Shown here in pieces: positions 10,232 through 21,754 of a stretch of DNA of 64,000 nucleotides (position 1 is its first letter; each line of letters starts with the position of its first letter). The position numbers and the translations under genes are program-made. The DNA comes from Hyaloperonospora brassicae (taxonomy: Eukaryota > Oomycota > Peronosporomycetes > Peronosporales > Peronosporaceae). The DNA lies in NCBI GenBank assembly GCA_947650285.1, contig CANTFL010001122.1, positions 62,001 through 126,000 of the forward strand, written 5' to 3'. The notes under the pieces were generated by a model. That model was given only the letters and a program-made list of their open reading frames with translations. It did no database searches and was not told the origin of the DNA.

Positions 10232-12395
10232 TCACCGAGTCACACTTGTCGTGCCCGACCTCTCAAGATACTCAACATATCGAAGAGAACGATCGAGAAG
10301 TTCGCTGTCCCGAGTCTTGCGCCAATAGTTCAGTATCAAGGCATCCACGTACAGGAGTTGCCGAGCAGATACGCCATCTTCTCCGTCAATCGTTCCTTGT
10401 ACGTGCTCCGAAATAAAGGGGTCTCGCGAATGACTAGCAGATATTGCAGCATTCAGACAAATATCCGCACTATTATACGGACGTTCTCCATGAGTCAGCT
10501 TCACTTCACCATGCTTTGCTTGCAGACTCCACCTCCGAGCTTTCATCCACACAGAGCACGCAGTGGCTCGATCGCCTTTCCTCCAAAGCAACAGGACGAG
10601 GTTGAACTGCATGGCAAGAGAAGCAGGGTATTGTGCCAACCCGTTGCGAAATAGCAAGAGACCGGCATCGACGCCCCGATGGCATGCTGTGGCAACCGCT
10701 AAATTGTTCAGCAACTGCGAGTGACACGATGCAATCTCTCTGGATATCGCCGGACCAGTAGCACTCGACCATTGCATCAAAGCTTGCATTTTCGGTTGGG
10801 CTGTCTGGCGAAGGTACTCGTAGCAGTCACCAACGCGTTCCAAGCACAGCAGAGCATCTGCTCTGTACAAATGGAGTAGAAGCAGTGCTGCTTCCACTTT
10901 GACTGCTTGCGTAGTGTTATCGCGTTCGAATTCCAGCAAAAACTGTTCGCATTTGATAAGTGCCAGCGAGGGAAGCTTGCACTACTTGACCAATAGTGCA
11001 AATGAGTTAGGCGCGCTGCACGTCTAGTCGACCAAAACGGGGTGTCATACCTGAAGTAGCACGTAGACATAGTCCCGAGCAACATCCACGTCCACACTGA
11101 GTGACGTGCACGGACCCTCGAGACCAACAAACGCTTCAAAGTGATGTTTCGACTCAAGCCAATTGCCTGACAAGTCATGTGCAAAAACGTCAGCTCTCTT
11201 CTCACAACTTTGGCACAATCATACGCTTACCGTTTTCCAGTGCCGCTAAAGCCAGACGGTGATGTACTGTCGACATGTCCACGACGCCCGTCCGCCGAGA
11301 CGGAAACAGCGACCCCAGACAAACATCCTCGAAAAGTGCCGTCAATGGCATCGGCACGCCAGAAGCATCATTTGCAGCCTCACTTCTCTGCCTGCACTCG
11401 AAAGTATACGTGTGTTTGTTGCCCACACCTTCACGGATCTTCAACACCGTCTCTAGCAGTTGCTGTTCCACGTCCGTGTTACCCATTTGCTCCATCAAGA
11501 GAGCATAGTTCATTAGCGACTTTAAGTGCGTGTGGTCGATCTGCAACGCTCGCTCAAGTTGCCCCGTCGCCGCGTGATAATCCTGCAGTTTCACGTTCGC
11601 AAGCGCCTGAAGCGACAGGCAAGCCACAGGTTCGTAGTTTTGTCGAATGCACCGGTCAAGTACAGTGGCAGCATCATCAAAACGTCCGTTGCCAATCAAC
11701 GCCACAGCATACCAATAGAAAAACACACTGTCCTCAGCTGCCCTGTCGTCACATTGCGCCACAGTCTTGCCAAAACACTGCAAAGCTTCACGGCACTCGT
11801 TCTTCTCAACGACTTTGACCATTCCAAGCAGAAATTGTGGCCATTTACTCAGATACCGAATCGGTTGGTGCTGCAAACAGAAGTCGCTGCACACCGTCAG
11901 CAGCTTCTCCACTGCATCGATCGTTCCCGTTCGGTCATATGCGAACCAGCTCATGGCCAGCAGCACACCCACTTTGTTCATGACTTTCATTGCTTCAACT
12001 GGCGACCGTGCGGTTGGGTACAGTCTGCGCAGGAGGTGCGCGTAAACAGTGCACACCTCCCGACCTTCAGCACACGTGAGCGCCACATCGTCGGCCGTCG
12101 AGTCTCTGACACTTGTGGAAGCAATTGCAATTGCTGTTTCCAGTAAGAACACGCGCTTGGGCCACTGCGACGGTACTGTATGGGCTGACACGGGTCGATG
12201 CTGGACGAGGTACCCCACGACTCGACTCGTCACGAGGCACACGCCAACCGCAAACGCCTCGGACGCTATCGTCGAGCGCTGCCACGAGTCGTGCAGCTGT
12301 GCCTTCGCTTGTTCCACGAGATCGATGAGGTCGGCTTCGGTCAGACTCGCGTAGATAGTGTCTCCGAGTAGCTGCTGGCGCACGGGCTCTTCCAT
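10232..12395 (-). CDS. TPR-repeat protein, FANCG-like
   Basis: Three exons, complement(join(10232..10975,11051..11166,11231..12395)), give 674 residues. Both introns are short (64 and 75 nt), with donors GTAAGC and GTATGA and CAG/AAG acceptors, and phases match (1 then 0). The protein is almost all helical repeats: a long N-terminal helical part, then at least five degenerate tetratricopeptide units from about residue 200, such as the stretch ending in AAGLAL-like pairs and the C-terminal GDRATACSVWMKAR. Length, absence of any catalytic domain, spacing of the repeats and the end of the last TPR (Asp-x-Ala-x-x-x-Trp followed by basic/aromatic residues) resemble Fanconi anaemia group G protein, a scaffold of the nuclear core complex for DNA crosslink repair. 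TPR similarity is easily misleading, so the family assignment is inference; other TPR scaffolds such as CNOT10 remain possible. The existence of the gene is well supported. Confidence 0.8.
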
Positions 12396-13088
12396 GGGAT
12401 TGTTGTTCGCGTTAGAAATGGCTGGGGACAGGTGACACGCAAAGTAGAAATGGGACGGGATAGAGCGAGACTGTTAAGCTGTATGTCAACGAAATACGAT
12501 CAGTCGCGGGGTAATTATTGCGTCATTGTGCGAGATGGGCGTCATGGGCTCCATGCATATCGTGCATGCATGTGTGAGTGTCTTGTTTGCTGCTTTCGAG
12601 CAGCCTAAGCTGTCATTATCACGTATATTGGGGTACCAATTTCTTTTTCTCAGCGGTTTTGTTTGCACTACTTACACGGCAGTAATTGGCAATTGAGTAT
12701 CAAGATGTCCATGAACATTATTACGCCATCTGCAGCAGCAGCATCAACAATGTAGAAGCTAATTTATCTCGCAGTACGAACCAACGGAATGTCGACGACT
12801 CTTGACGTGTGACCTGTACATGGAAATCGGTCAGCAAATGGACAGTGTAACAAAGCAGAGGCAAAGTGACATGAGCGAAGACCTGAAGGGGCATAACGTT
12901 AGACTGGAATTGCAAATAAAGGTCGAGGTGGCAAAGCCTTCCAAATGGCTGAACCTCTCGCGGTGCATATGTGGGCATCACCGAGTGTCTCCGAGCAAGA
13001 CCACACGCGATTGAACTGCACCAGCTTCAGCGGTATCAATGCTCTTTGCGAGCGTGAACGGCATCAACTTTCCACTAAAGAGACGCGT
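12396..13088. other. Intergenic between two minus-strand genes
   Basis: Contains the probable promoter of the TPR gene and the 3' region of the ceramidase gene. It is relatively AT-rich, with no coding pattern, RNA gene or repeat that I can support. Confidence 0.4.
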
Positions 13089-14038
13089 TCACACCTGCTT
13101 GGATTTCTCAAAGTCCGTCGACCCGTTTTCGGCAACGGTGATGGTCTGGATACCCAAACAAGCGTCTTCGATCCATGCCTTCTTCTGCAGCTGCTCCATA
13201 CGCACGTACTGCATAAAGATCGGACCATGGTACGACGAAATGCCCATAAAGATATGCCACCTACAACGACGCAATGTGAGAACGGTCCAGCACGTACACA
13301 ATTACAACAAGAGGTAGCACTAGCAACAGCACCAGCTTCAGCACTAGCACGAGCTTTTTAGACGTACCAAGCATGACCTTGCGGGTTGATGCGAAGGCCG
13401 TGGAACGTATGGCAATAATGATAGTCCATGAACCAGAACGTCGACCCAATGAGGGCTGACGTCACGTAGGACCGCGCGACAGCCCGTGCACGAGGGTCTT
13501 GCACCTCTTTGCAGTACTTGCACAGCCGCACGCATGCAACAACAGCGAGGACAGTAAAGAAGAGCTGGAAGACGGTCGTGAAGCGGTAGACGGCATGCAC
13601 GACGGTGAACAGCACGCCGAGCGCCGTGAGACACGCGACTGCAACGGCCTTTGCGTTTCGGATCGGGAGCTGCTCGATCTCGGGGCTGTAGACAATGTAG
13701 AGCCACGCCAGGATGGACCAGACCATGGGCGTCTCGTCGCACTGCTGGTACACGTGCTGCAGCGTGCCGTGGAACATGGCCGAGCCCATGCCCGTGACCA
13801 TAACCCCAATGAACTGGACATGGAAACGCGGCTCGAAGCGCATCTTGACACTGCGGTAGAGACCGTAGAGGCCGAGCACGACGAAGAGCAGATTGCTAAT
13901 GGTGTTCCAGAACTCGGCAACGTAGAAACTGTGCTGGTAGTTGAGCTCGCACCAGTCGATCGTCGACGTGGGGGGGCCCCAGCAACCAATGGCCGACGTA
14001 TCTGCTGCGGCTGCTGCGCGTGTATTGCGGAGCTCCAT
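13089..14038 (-). CDS. Alkaline ceramidase (ACER/YPC1 family)
   Basis: Two exons, complement(join(13089..13260,13368..14038)), encode 280 residues. The 107-nt intron runs from a GTACGTC donor to a GTTGTAG acceptor and splits a Trp codon, recreating HAWWH. Family signatures are present: the N-terminal CWGPPTSTIDWCE block, the AEFWNTISN segment starting the first membrane helix, SAMFHGT (Ser and His of the zinc site), QCDE (Asp), and the C-terminal HAWWH with both histidine ligands. Seven membrane helices are predicted. These enzymes hydrolyse ceramide to sphingoid base and fatty acid in ER/Golgi membranes. The zinc-site residues are intact, so activity is expected. The intron inside the HAWWH motif means an unspliced reading would lose a catalytic histidine. 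The start is the first ATG, 25 residues before the conserved block. Confidence 0.93.
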
Positions 14039-17000
14039 TGAGGCGGTCGTTAAAGGTGCAGCTGCGAGGCGGGTACACCTATAGCTGCAGAGAGAATCGG
14101 GAGCAAAAGGTCAATAACGAAATGAAACAGCGGGGCGTAATCTCTCTCGGCTCGAGGTGTGTGGTGTGGTTATATTCTTGTTACGAATGCGACGTATTCT
14201 ATAAAAGGGGTCGGCAGTGGTCGACGTTCGAGCACAAGCTAAACAAGAGAAAGATCGATTTGATTGGCGGAAAACAAAGGTCGAAACAGAGTCTGGACCG
14301 GCGAGCGATAGATGATGGCATAACCAGTTGACATAGTGCTGTCGCGTAAACAGGTTATCGTGCGCAGTGTGGTTTGTTCTACCCTGCGCCCACAATTTAC
14401 CGTATGTACCTGCAATATTACCATCAACATAGGGCCACGATCTGAAAGCTGTTAGCACTGAGGTCGCGACATCAGCTCGAACGACTTTGTGTTCGTATCC
14501 GACCACAACGTCGCCATCGGAACGCTTAACATCAATTGAAGCAATGCGGCAACAGATCAATAGATGGATCGGATGGACGGTCCCGACTGCTCAACAGCAT
14601 TACTGTGCAGCGGACGACAGTCGTCGGCAATTACCAACTCGAGTGGTAGCCAAATGACACGCCACGTCAATTGTACAGACAATCGCAGCCTTAACCGTCA
14701 ACTCGGTCAGCGAGTATACGTGAAAGAGTTCCATGCCTGCCAACCAGCTATCACGACATGTGATAAAAGAGCGGTACACGTCATGCCCTGCGTCGTATAA
14801 TGATGTATCCGGGCTACCTACCGACGGCTAATCGGTCTACCTACTTACCGATGCAAGTGGAGAACAACGACTCATTTTAGACGAAGGGGAGAAACAGCAG
14901 GACTTTGGATGTCGGCGTTCCACGACGTACGCGCGCCGAAGCAACTTACATCCAGTTATTGGCCACAGGACATCGGTACGACTGATGTTCCAGCAAAACT
15001 CTTTTCGTAAGCGTCTTGACAAGTAAACAACCTTCCGACATCAATATCGGGGTTTTGTCCACTGCTAAGCTCGTACATGTCTTGTAGCACCTTCGTAGCC
15101 ATGCTACGCACAGGTAAACTGCTCAGCCCACCAGTCTCGCCCTTGACAGCCCCATTCCAGGTATATGGCCCACTCAATCTCCGATTCTTAGCACCACGAG
15201 TTGACAAGCATCAGGTCACGAGCGAATACAGCATAGCCCTGCCTGTCTTCTTCTTTTTCCGTCAGGTCTGATGCAATCTTCACACGAAGCAAAATCTTGC
15301 ACTCCTGCGTACCGGCGATCTCGTTTCGAGCTTCATCACACGCACAAGAAGGTTTGTCACCAGTGTACGTTGTTGCAGCGCACGTAGACGGCGGTCGATG
15401 TATCGTCTACCAGCGCGCTCGAAGGGGTCGGCATTGTGACCATACACGCCAAGCACGTGGTCAGCTGCAGCGTCTTGCGTCGCCTCGTTCTCCCACGCTA
15501 CAGTTGACTTATCTGCAATGGAGAATGAAAAAGAGGCGCTACAGAACAAAGCATGTGTGAGTGTTACCAAATTTACTTGTGATGCGGTCTTTGATGACCT
15601 TCTTAACAGAGCTGCCGTTCGAGCGCTAGCAGCGCAACGGCGATTTTCGATCCTTTTTGATCGACGCCAGTCGGCAAAGATTACCACTAGACCGCGTCTT
15701 ATCGGCGCTGTGTTTTGCCGTCAAAACGGCGTTCGCATCGTCTGTTTGCAGTAGCAATGACTGACTCTAGAGGAATTGAATACAGTAGGAAGGCTACTAG
15801 CGTTTCCTGGAATGTGGCACCCTACGCTTCTACCGACACAGAACAAGCTACGTACACTGACATAGTCTGTCATTAGTGGAGCGATGCCAAATACCACCTT
15901 CGACGGTTCGATTCCCACAGTATCAAATAAGCCAAGTAAATGTTGTAGGATAGTATCAATTCAGATTATATTCCCATTGACCCGGTGAGCACCCGTAACA
16001 TCAGAAATGTAATGTGCATATCTTTCCATCAATTCTAGAACACTGAGCACGGACGATCGTGGACATGTCTATCTCATGCTGTCCCGACGCAGCTGCATAT
16101 GTCCGGTCTCGGTCATTGCGCTCCTTTGCCTTTCGGTGGAGTCGATACCGGCAAAAAGGGTGTCCCTGTTTGGTCTATTATTTGCCGCAGCATCAGTCAA
16201 ACGGATCAATCAGGAGCTGATGCACATAGCTCGAAGCAATCCTCAGTGAACAGACCGCTAGACGAGACCGATGGTATTTCAGATCCCCGTGCAAACGCGC
16301 AGAAAGGCCAAATTGGCAGGTGGATCGGACGAGTGTCGACACCACTATCGCTACAAACGAGGCAGGATCCAGGTGGGCTCATCCGCTCTTGACTTCAACC
16401 AGGACTTTGTCCACGAGAAGACACGTCACTCGCTTCATGTTTCGACCACGCAACTGATGCGGCCACATGACCCCAATAGGTCAAATGAGGGTGACTAGAG
16501 CATGTTGTGAATGGCCGCGTCCGTCACGTCACGATGACTGACTGTCACTCCGTCATGACAGAGAGACGAGAGAGACCGACTCAGTCTGTTTGCCGAAGAC
16601 GGTGTCCGCACTTTGATCCCGTAACCCAACACTCTGCACGTCTGACCGTCTCGCCTAAGATGGTACGCCGTGGTAGTAAGATGCTCGATTTGCTGTGATG
16701 GGCGCTCGATGACTGTTGCACTTTCATATGGAATGTGCTAGGAAGAGCACGACCGGCGCATGTACAGCCTGTAGACGCTTATTGCATGGTGCGAGCCACG
16801 CACGTAGAGTAAGAGCTTCAGGTATGGCCCAGCAGCGGCAGCGACGGCGCTCTTCGAGACGCAGTAGACTTGTGGTATGCCGAAGATAACGATCCTGCAG
16901 AGCTTGTTCCTCCTTCGGCAGCATCTGGGCGGAAGGAAAGACGGCAATGCTGCAGAAGGGATACGAAGGACGAGGTGCTCCTTCCAATGCCTCTGGCCGC

Positions 17001-19250
17001 ACGAATGATTGTGGCATCATTTGGAAGGCTAACGAAAAACGTGAACGGGTTCACGCGCTACTACTGCTGATGGACTGTCCAGCAGATCAGCCTCTTGCCG
17101 CCGTCTCTGCTCTTCATCTTGCGCGCGCTTTGCTGGCGTTCGCACGCGCAGAGCCGATGTGACGTCCGTTTATAGGGACAGAGGCTAGTGGCGCATGATG
17201 AGTAACGGGCGTTGGCGCTGTGTGAGTACATATCAGCCGTTGCGCTTCCAGACTGCCGCGTCTGTAGCAATCGGCAGTGCCTCTGCATGGCCGTCGTGGC
17301 GCCGCACAGGTGGAGTATCAGAGGACAGCTGACTGGCGAAGCCCTTGACGCTTGTCCGATCATATGCCTACAAGCCTTTGTGTAGGTGTGCTTGATGTCT
17401 GGAAACGGACGCAGTGACCTTATCCATAGCACGAAGATGATGACCACCTCAGCGCTTGTATACTGCGTGTCTAATCTCACAGGCTGGAACGGGAAGGACA
17501 TTACCAGAACTCTCAGTCGCATAAGATGCCGCTTTTTTTGTCGGACTGCATTACACGAGTGCAACTGCCACAACGTACGTGTAGTATGCTACCGCGTTAA
17601 CAAGGTCCATATCTGCCCAAATGTGGCATACTACGCTCATCCACGAGTGTTTGTTTGTACCCAATAGTAAGCACATCAGCCACGCAGTACTACACCTTCA
17701 CTTCAACTCTTCGTTCATTATGTAAACAGGGGCTTTCTCGTACAATCGGGCTAGGCAAACTAGTTTACGATGCTCTATCTCATGATAGCTGTCGCCTGTT
17801 CCCTTTCTACCTACTCGATGACATTGAGGCAGGTATGTCCGCCATACGTTGCATCCGAGATTGCTCAGGAGCTAGGACGGAGGTAAGAAGAGTGACATGT
17901 ACGACAATGGTCGCTTCAAAATCATCCGAGGGAACTTTGATTGCCGGACACAAAGTCTCTTCGAATCTGGCGCAACTTGTCCTCGTTATGCTAATTACGT
18001 CAAAATGCCACTTCGCGAACACAACTTTTGCATCAACATGTACCACATTTTTACACGTCTGCCAGACATTCCCCGGTAAAGTGCCGAGAAGGCAACATAA
18101 GCGCTGTTGCTGTTCCTGCGGTAACTGATCAAGCAAAAGTTTGATCACCATGAACAAATACCAACGCAGCACGGCCATTGTAAAGCTTCGATCGCAGTAC
18201 CATAACGACATCGGGTTATTCGCCGCCCACATAGTGCGCATGGAGCTTTGGTATGGTGTCATCAGCCACCGAGACGAGGATATAAACATGGCTAAGCTCA
18301 TTTGATTCCAGGTCATTTCGTATACAGGTTTTACACATGTCATTCGCCATACGTACCCGCGCCTTGGCATGCCGCAGCTGAGTATAAGCTACACGGTTAT
18401 TGTTGGTCATGTTTGACGGTGCCCTCGACCATGATGATCCGTCAAAGTATTCGGACGGAATCTGGGGGGCTTGATTAACAGTCGGACCGGACCCCCCCCA
18501 TTTATTCTTTCTTGCAGCAAACATGACGTTTTCTCTCCGGCGAAATATATACTACATGTATGTTGACTGTCGTTATAGCGGATCGAAAGGCTTATGCGGA
18601 CTGCTAGCCCAAACGCTGCTTTGACAGTCAGGCGGGAAGATGTACAGAGCTGTGGCAGGTCAAATGAGTTGGATCGATCGTTTGTGCGTATCACGTACGC
18701 GCGCTGTCGTCAGTTGACCTTGATGCTGACAGAAGATGACTGAGAGGTGTTGACGCAATATGGCAGCAAACGGGTGACGCCATGAAAGATGTTGCACGGT
18801 GATGTTTTGCTGTCGTGACAAATGACGCAATGGTCCAGATGGCTTTTGTTTATCCGTGCTTTACGATACTAACTTGAGTTAATGGAAGGATTGTACATGA
18901 CTACCACGCAATACCATCAACATGCGTTGTTGTTGCTGTTACGATGCGTATCCACAGCTGCTGCCACAACTTCGTCTCGCATTTGTGAGTGTTACCGCAT
19001 ATTATATAATGTCGTCACACAAAGTATGTCAGCACGCAATACCATGCGAAAGCACTCACACACGCAATTTTCCTTTATCGCTCCTGGTGTGTCCCTTGCA
19101 ACATGGGCTTTCACCGTTCCTGTTTGCCACATCCTCTATCCATCGACTATGCCTGCTGTCACTATTGCCTTTTCACTTCCCCTCGCTTTAGTGCAGCAGC
19201 TCCTCACTTCAAACGCCGCGCCCGCCACATCCAAGCGCTCACACACACAT
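14039..19250. other. Gene-poor stretch with possible decayed coding fragments
   Basis: No intact gene is recognised over 5.2 kb. On the minus strand, fragments with protein-like composition occur in different frames at about 14956-15207, 15280-15540 and 15830-16040, interrupted by stops. They may be remnants of one degenerate gene. Frames elsewhere (for example 17061-17573 and 17807-18370, minus) are long but have non-coding composition. The final 300-400 bases are the promoter and leader of the carrier gene. Confidence 0.4.
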
Positions 19251-20364
19251 ATGGCGCTCAGTAAACCGATGGAAGTGATGGCGGCCGCTACGGCAGCAGG
19301 CGTCGGCGGATTCCTGGCAACGAGTATCCTGTACCCTCTCGACACGCTCAAGACGCGCATCCAGTCGGGTTCATCGCTGTTACCCCAAGAAGAAGACGGG
19401 CCCAGTGAGAACGATGCAAGTGCGCCTCCGAGCACGAAGAAGACGCTCGCGGCGCTTCTGCCGTCGCTGTACCGCGGGCTCCAATACAAAGCGGTCGAGT
19501 CGTCGACCTCTAAATTCTTATACTTTTACACCTACACACTGCTGGCGCAGCTCGTGACGCCCAAAAGCGGGCAGCCCATTGGCCCGTTCACGGACTTATG
19601 TATCGGATACGTCAGTGAGCTGTGCCATCTGCCGCTCACGATGCCCATGGAGCTCGTGGGCATTCGACTGCAGACGGGCGGACCCGACAAGGGCACTTTG
19701 AGCGACATCATTGGCGCGACAGTGAAGGAGAGCGGCGTAAGCGGACTTTACAAGGGACTCGGAGCCTGCTTTGTCCTGTGCCTCCAGCCAGCGATCCAGT
19801 ACACAGTGTTCGAGCGGCTCAAGGTCCTGTACGTGCGCAGGTTCAAGCAGGCGGCGCAGGCACTTGGCGCCCTGGAGGCAAGCAGCACTGGCGTTGTGTG
19901 GTGTGTTTTTGGTTTCACTTGATTCACATTGCGCTGTCCATAGGCGTTCGTGCTGGGGGCGCTCGCGCGGTCAATCGCTACGCTCGTGCTGTTCCCGTAC
20001 ATTCGCGCCAAAGTGCTGATGCAGACGAGCCACAAGGAGGTGCCGAGCGAGAGAGCGCCTCGAGCGCACAGCCGTTGCGCGAGGACTCGACCAGCGACGA
20101 TTGTGTCGACGCTGCAGCGCGTCTACAGCGAAGAAGGGCCGCGCGCGCTCTACCGCGGTCTTGGCCCGGAGCTCACGAGGGTACGGGGTCGGCATCACGT
20201 GCGATGGGGTATAGAACCGGTGGGGCTAACAGTGAACTCATCGCTGTTGCTGCTATTGCTGTACATCGCTGCAGGCCGCACTCTCGTCGGCGCTGATGCT
20301 CATGCTCAAGGAGAAGATCCAGACGCACATTGTGATGCTCATGACGATCGGCCTGTCGGCGTAA
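19251..20364 (+). CDS. Peroxisomal-type adenine nucleotide carrier (PNC/PMP34-like, SLC25 family)
   Basis: Three exons, join(19251..19877,19944..20180,20275..20364), encode 317 residues. Three mitochondrial-carrier repeats are present, with signature starts YPLDTLKTR (first), a divergent MPMELVGIR (second) and FPYIRAKVLMQ (third), plus the matrix-side YRGL and YKGLG motifs. The non-proline-aspartate third signature and the sequence LGALARSIAT are typical of the peroxisomal ATP/AMP carriers PMP34, ANT1 and PNC, which feed ATP for fatty-acid activation; substrate is inferred from this likeness. The first intron (66 nt) appears to begin with GC (GAG|GCAAGC) rather than GT; no in-frame GT donor restores the conserved AFVLGAL block as well. 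The ATG at 19251 is chosen because it starts directly before the first repeat, although the frame is open upstream. Confidence 0.9.
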
Positions 20365-20682
20365 CACAGCGAGAAGCGACGACGACGCTCTGCGACAGGC
20401 CCTCGCGAGCCCCGGATCGGGATATTCTGCTGGCCACGGAGCGCTCGTCATCGGTCCGTAACGTCTGCGTCAACTGAAGTCGCCCAGCCAACTGAATCGC
20501 GCGGTCCGTGGAGGACCACAGTTTGCAGAAAGTGCAGTCAGTCAATGGACTGGCTGATGATGGACATGTGTGTGTGCCGGCGTCGGCAGTGTGTACGTGC
20601 AGCGTTTTAGTGGACAATAGTTTCGCGAGACGAGTGGCCCCCAAAGGTCGTTACGACCGAAATAGCGGCCCAGTGATGTGTG

Positions 20683-20703
20683 TGGGTGGGTGGGTGGGTG
20701 GTC
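20683..20703 (+). repeat. G-rich run able to form a G-quadruplex
   Basis: Four GGG triplets separated by single T residues, followed by a further GG, on the plus strand about 320 bp after the carrier stop codon. Single-nucleotide loops make this a strong textbook quadruplex-forming sequence; any role in RNA 3'-end or transcription is speculative. Confidence 0.7.
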
Positions 20704-20993
20704 GGCAGTAACTTAACGGTTCGGACACGACTTTCTATCTGGTCGCGCGGTCTCTGCTGTCGGCTTTATGACCAGTGCTGAACGTGGTACCAACGGCACG
20801 ACACTAATGGTCCATACTCTACACGCCACTTCGCCGACCGACGCAGCCATCTTCCGTAGTCGCGGGTCAACAACCCACGCTGGCCATCAATCGAGCACGA
20901 GGCTATTCCTGCCCCGAAACGACGGTCGCCGACGATCTATCTGCCGTTTCTCGGACGGATACTTGAAGGCTGAAGAAGTCGTTGGGCCTCTTG

Positions 20994-21085
20994 TCGTCGT
21001 CGTTGTCGTCGTCGTTGTCGTCGTCGTTGTCGTCGTCGTTGTCGTCGTTGTCGTCGTTGTTGTTGGTGTTGTTGGTGTTGTTGTT
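20994..21085 (+). repeat. GTC/GTT trinucleotide array
   Basis: About 90 bp of imperfect GTCGTCGTT units, ending in GTTGTTGGTGTT variants. It translates as poly-Val, poly-Ser or poly-Asp in various frames and so produces spurious open frames on both strands. A simple repeat. Confidence 0.9.
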
Positions 21086-21754
21086 TTGGTTCAACTCGTT
21101 GTTAAACGGACGTTGGCCGTTGATTGATTACTCTCCCGTCGCACATTACCAATTTCGAAAGAGTATGCGATTTCGGCCGTGCAATCTGATATGTATACCG
21201 TCGACACGTATCGGTTTTGCAAGGGGCATTTGATTTCCTCGACCCGCGCGCGCACAAGTCGTTTTCCGTGGAATTTCCGGCCCGTTTCTGGCGCCACAAC
21301 GCGACGACGACTGGACCATCCCATTGTATGCCACATAGAAAGCGCGAGTCAGCTGGCATGTTACGGCCAACGAGAGAAGGAGGCAGAGCACAATCGACGT
21401 AGGAGGCGCGTCAGCTACGGACGGAGGAGGACGTCGAAGCCACGCACGCGTCCATTGTATACGAGGACACCCGTTGTTGCAGCACTGGAGACGACGCTCG
21501 ACCCGCAGCTGCACATCGTCCGTGGCCGTCGTCGCTTGAAGCCGCTGCTCGTGTAGCGCGCACCGCCCGACTGCCCACGTGCCAGTGCGCGCGCGCACGC
21601 GTAAAAAAAGGCGCGCGGTCGTTTCCCTGGAACAAGAAAGCCCTGGCCCTAGCGCTTGCGGCCGTGTCGGTTGAAGTGGACCTGTCGCTCTGGTCGCTTG
21701 TTTCCCCTGGTCGCTGTCTTTCTACATTGCGCACTCGTACCGCGCGCGCGTGTC

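Larger units (their letters stand above)
20365..21754. other. Intergenic with low-complexity tracts
   Basis: Between the carrier and cyclase genes. It holds the GGGT run near 20683-20703 and the GTC/GTT trinucleotide array at 20994-21085, and otherwise no coding pattern. The 200 bases before 21755 are GC-rich and presumably include the cyclase promoter. Confidence 0.5.

Noticed and set aside
17061..18370. 170- and 187-codon minus-strand frames
   Set aside because: Composition is rich in Met, Cys and Arg without any periodic or conserved pattern; no splice-compatible neighbour.
18882..19250. In-frame upstream extension of the carrier by about 123 codons
   Set aside because: The extension has low-complexity composition and no import signal; the carrier family starts a few residues before the first repeat, at the ATG at 19251.
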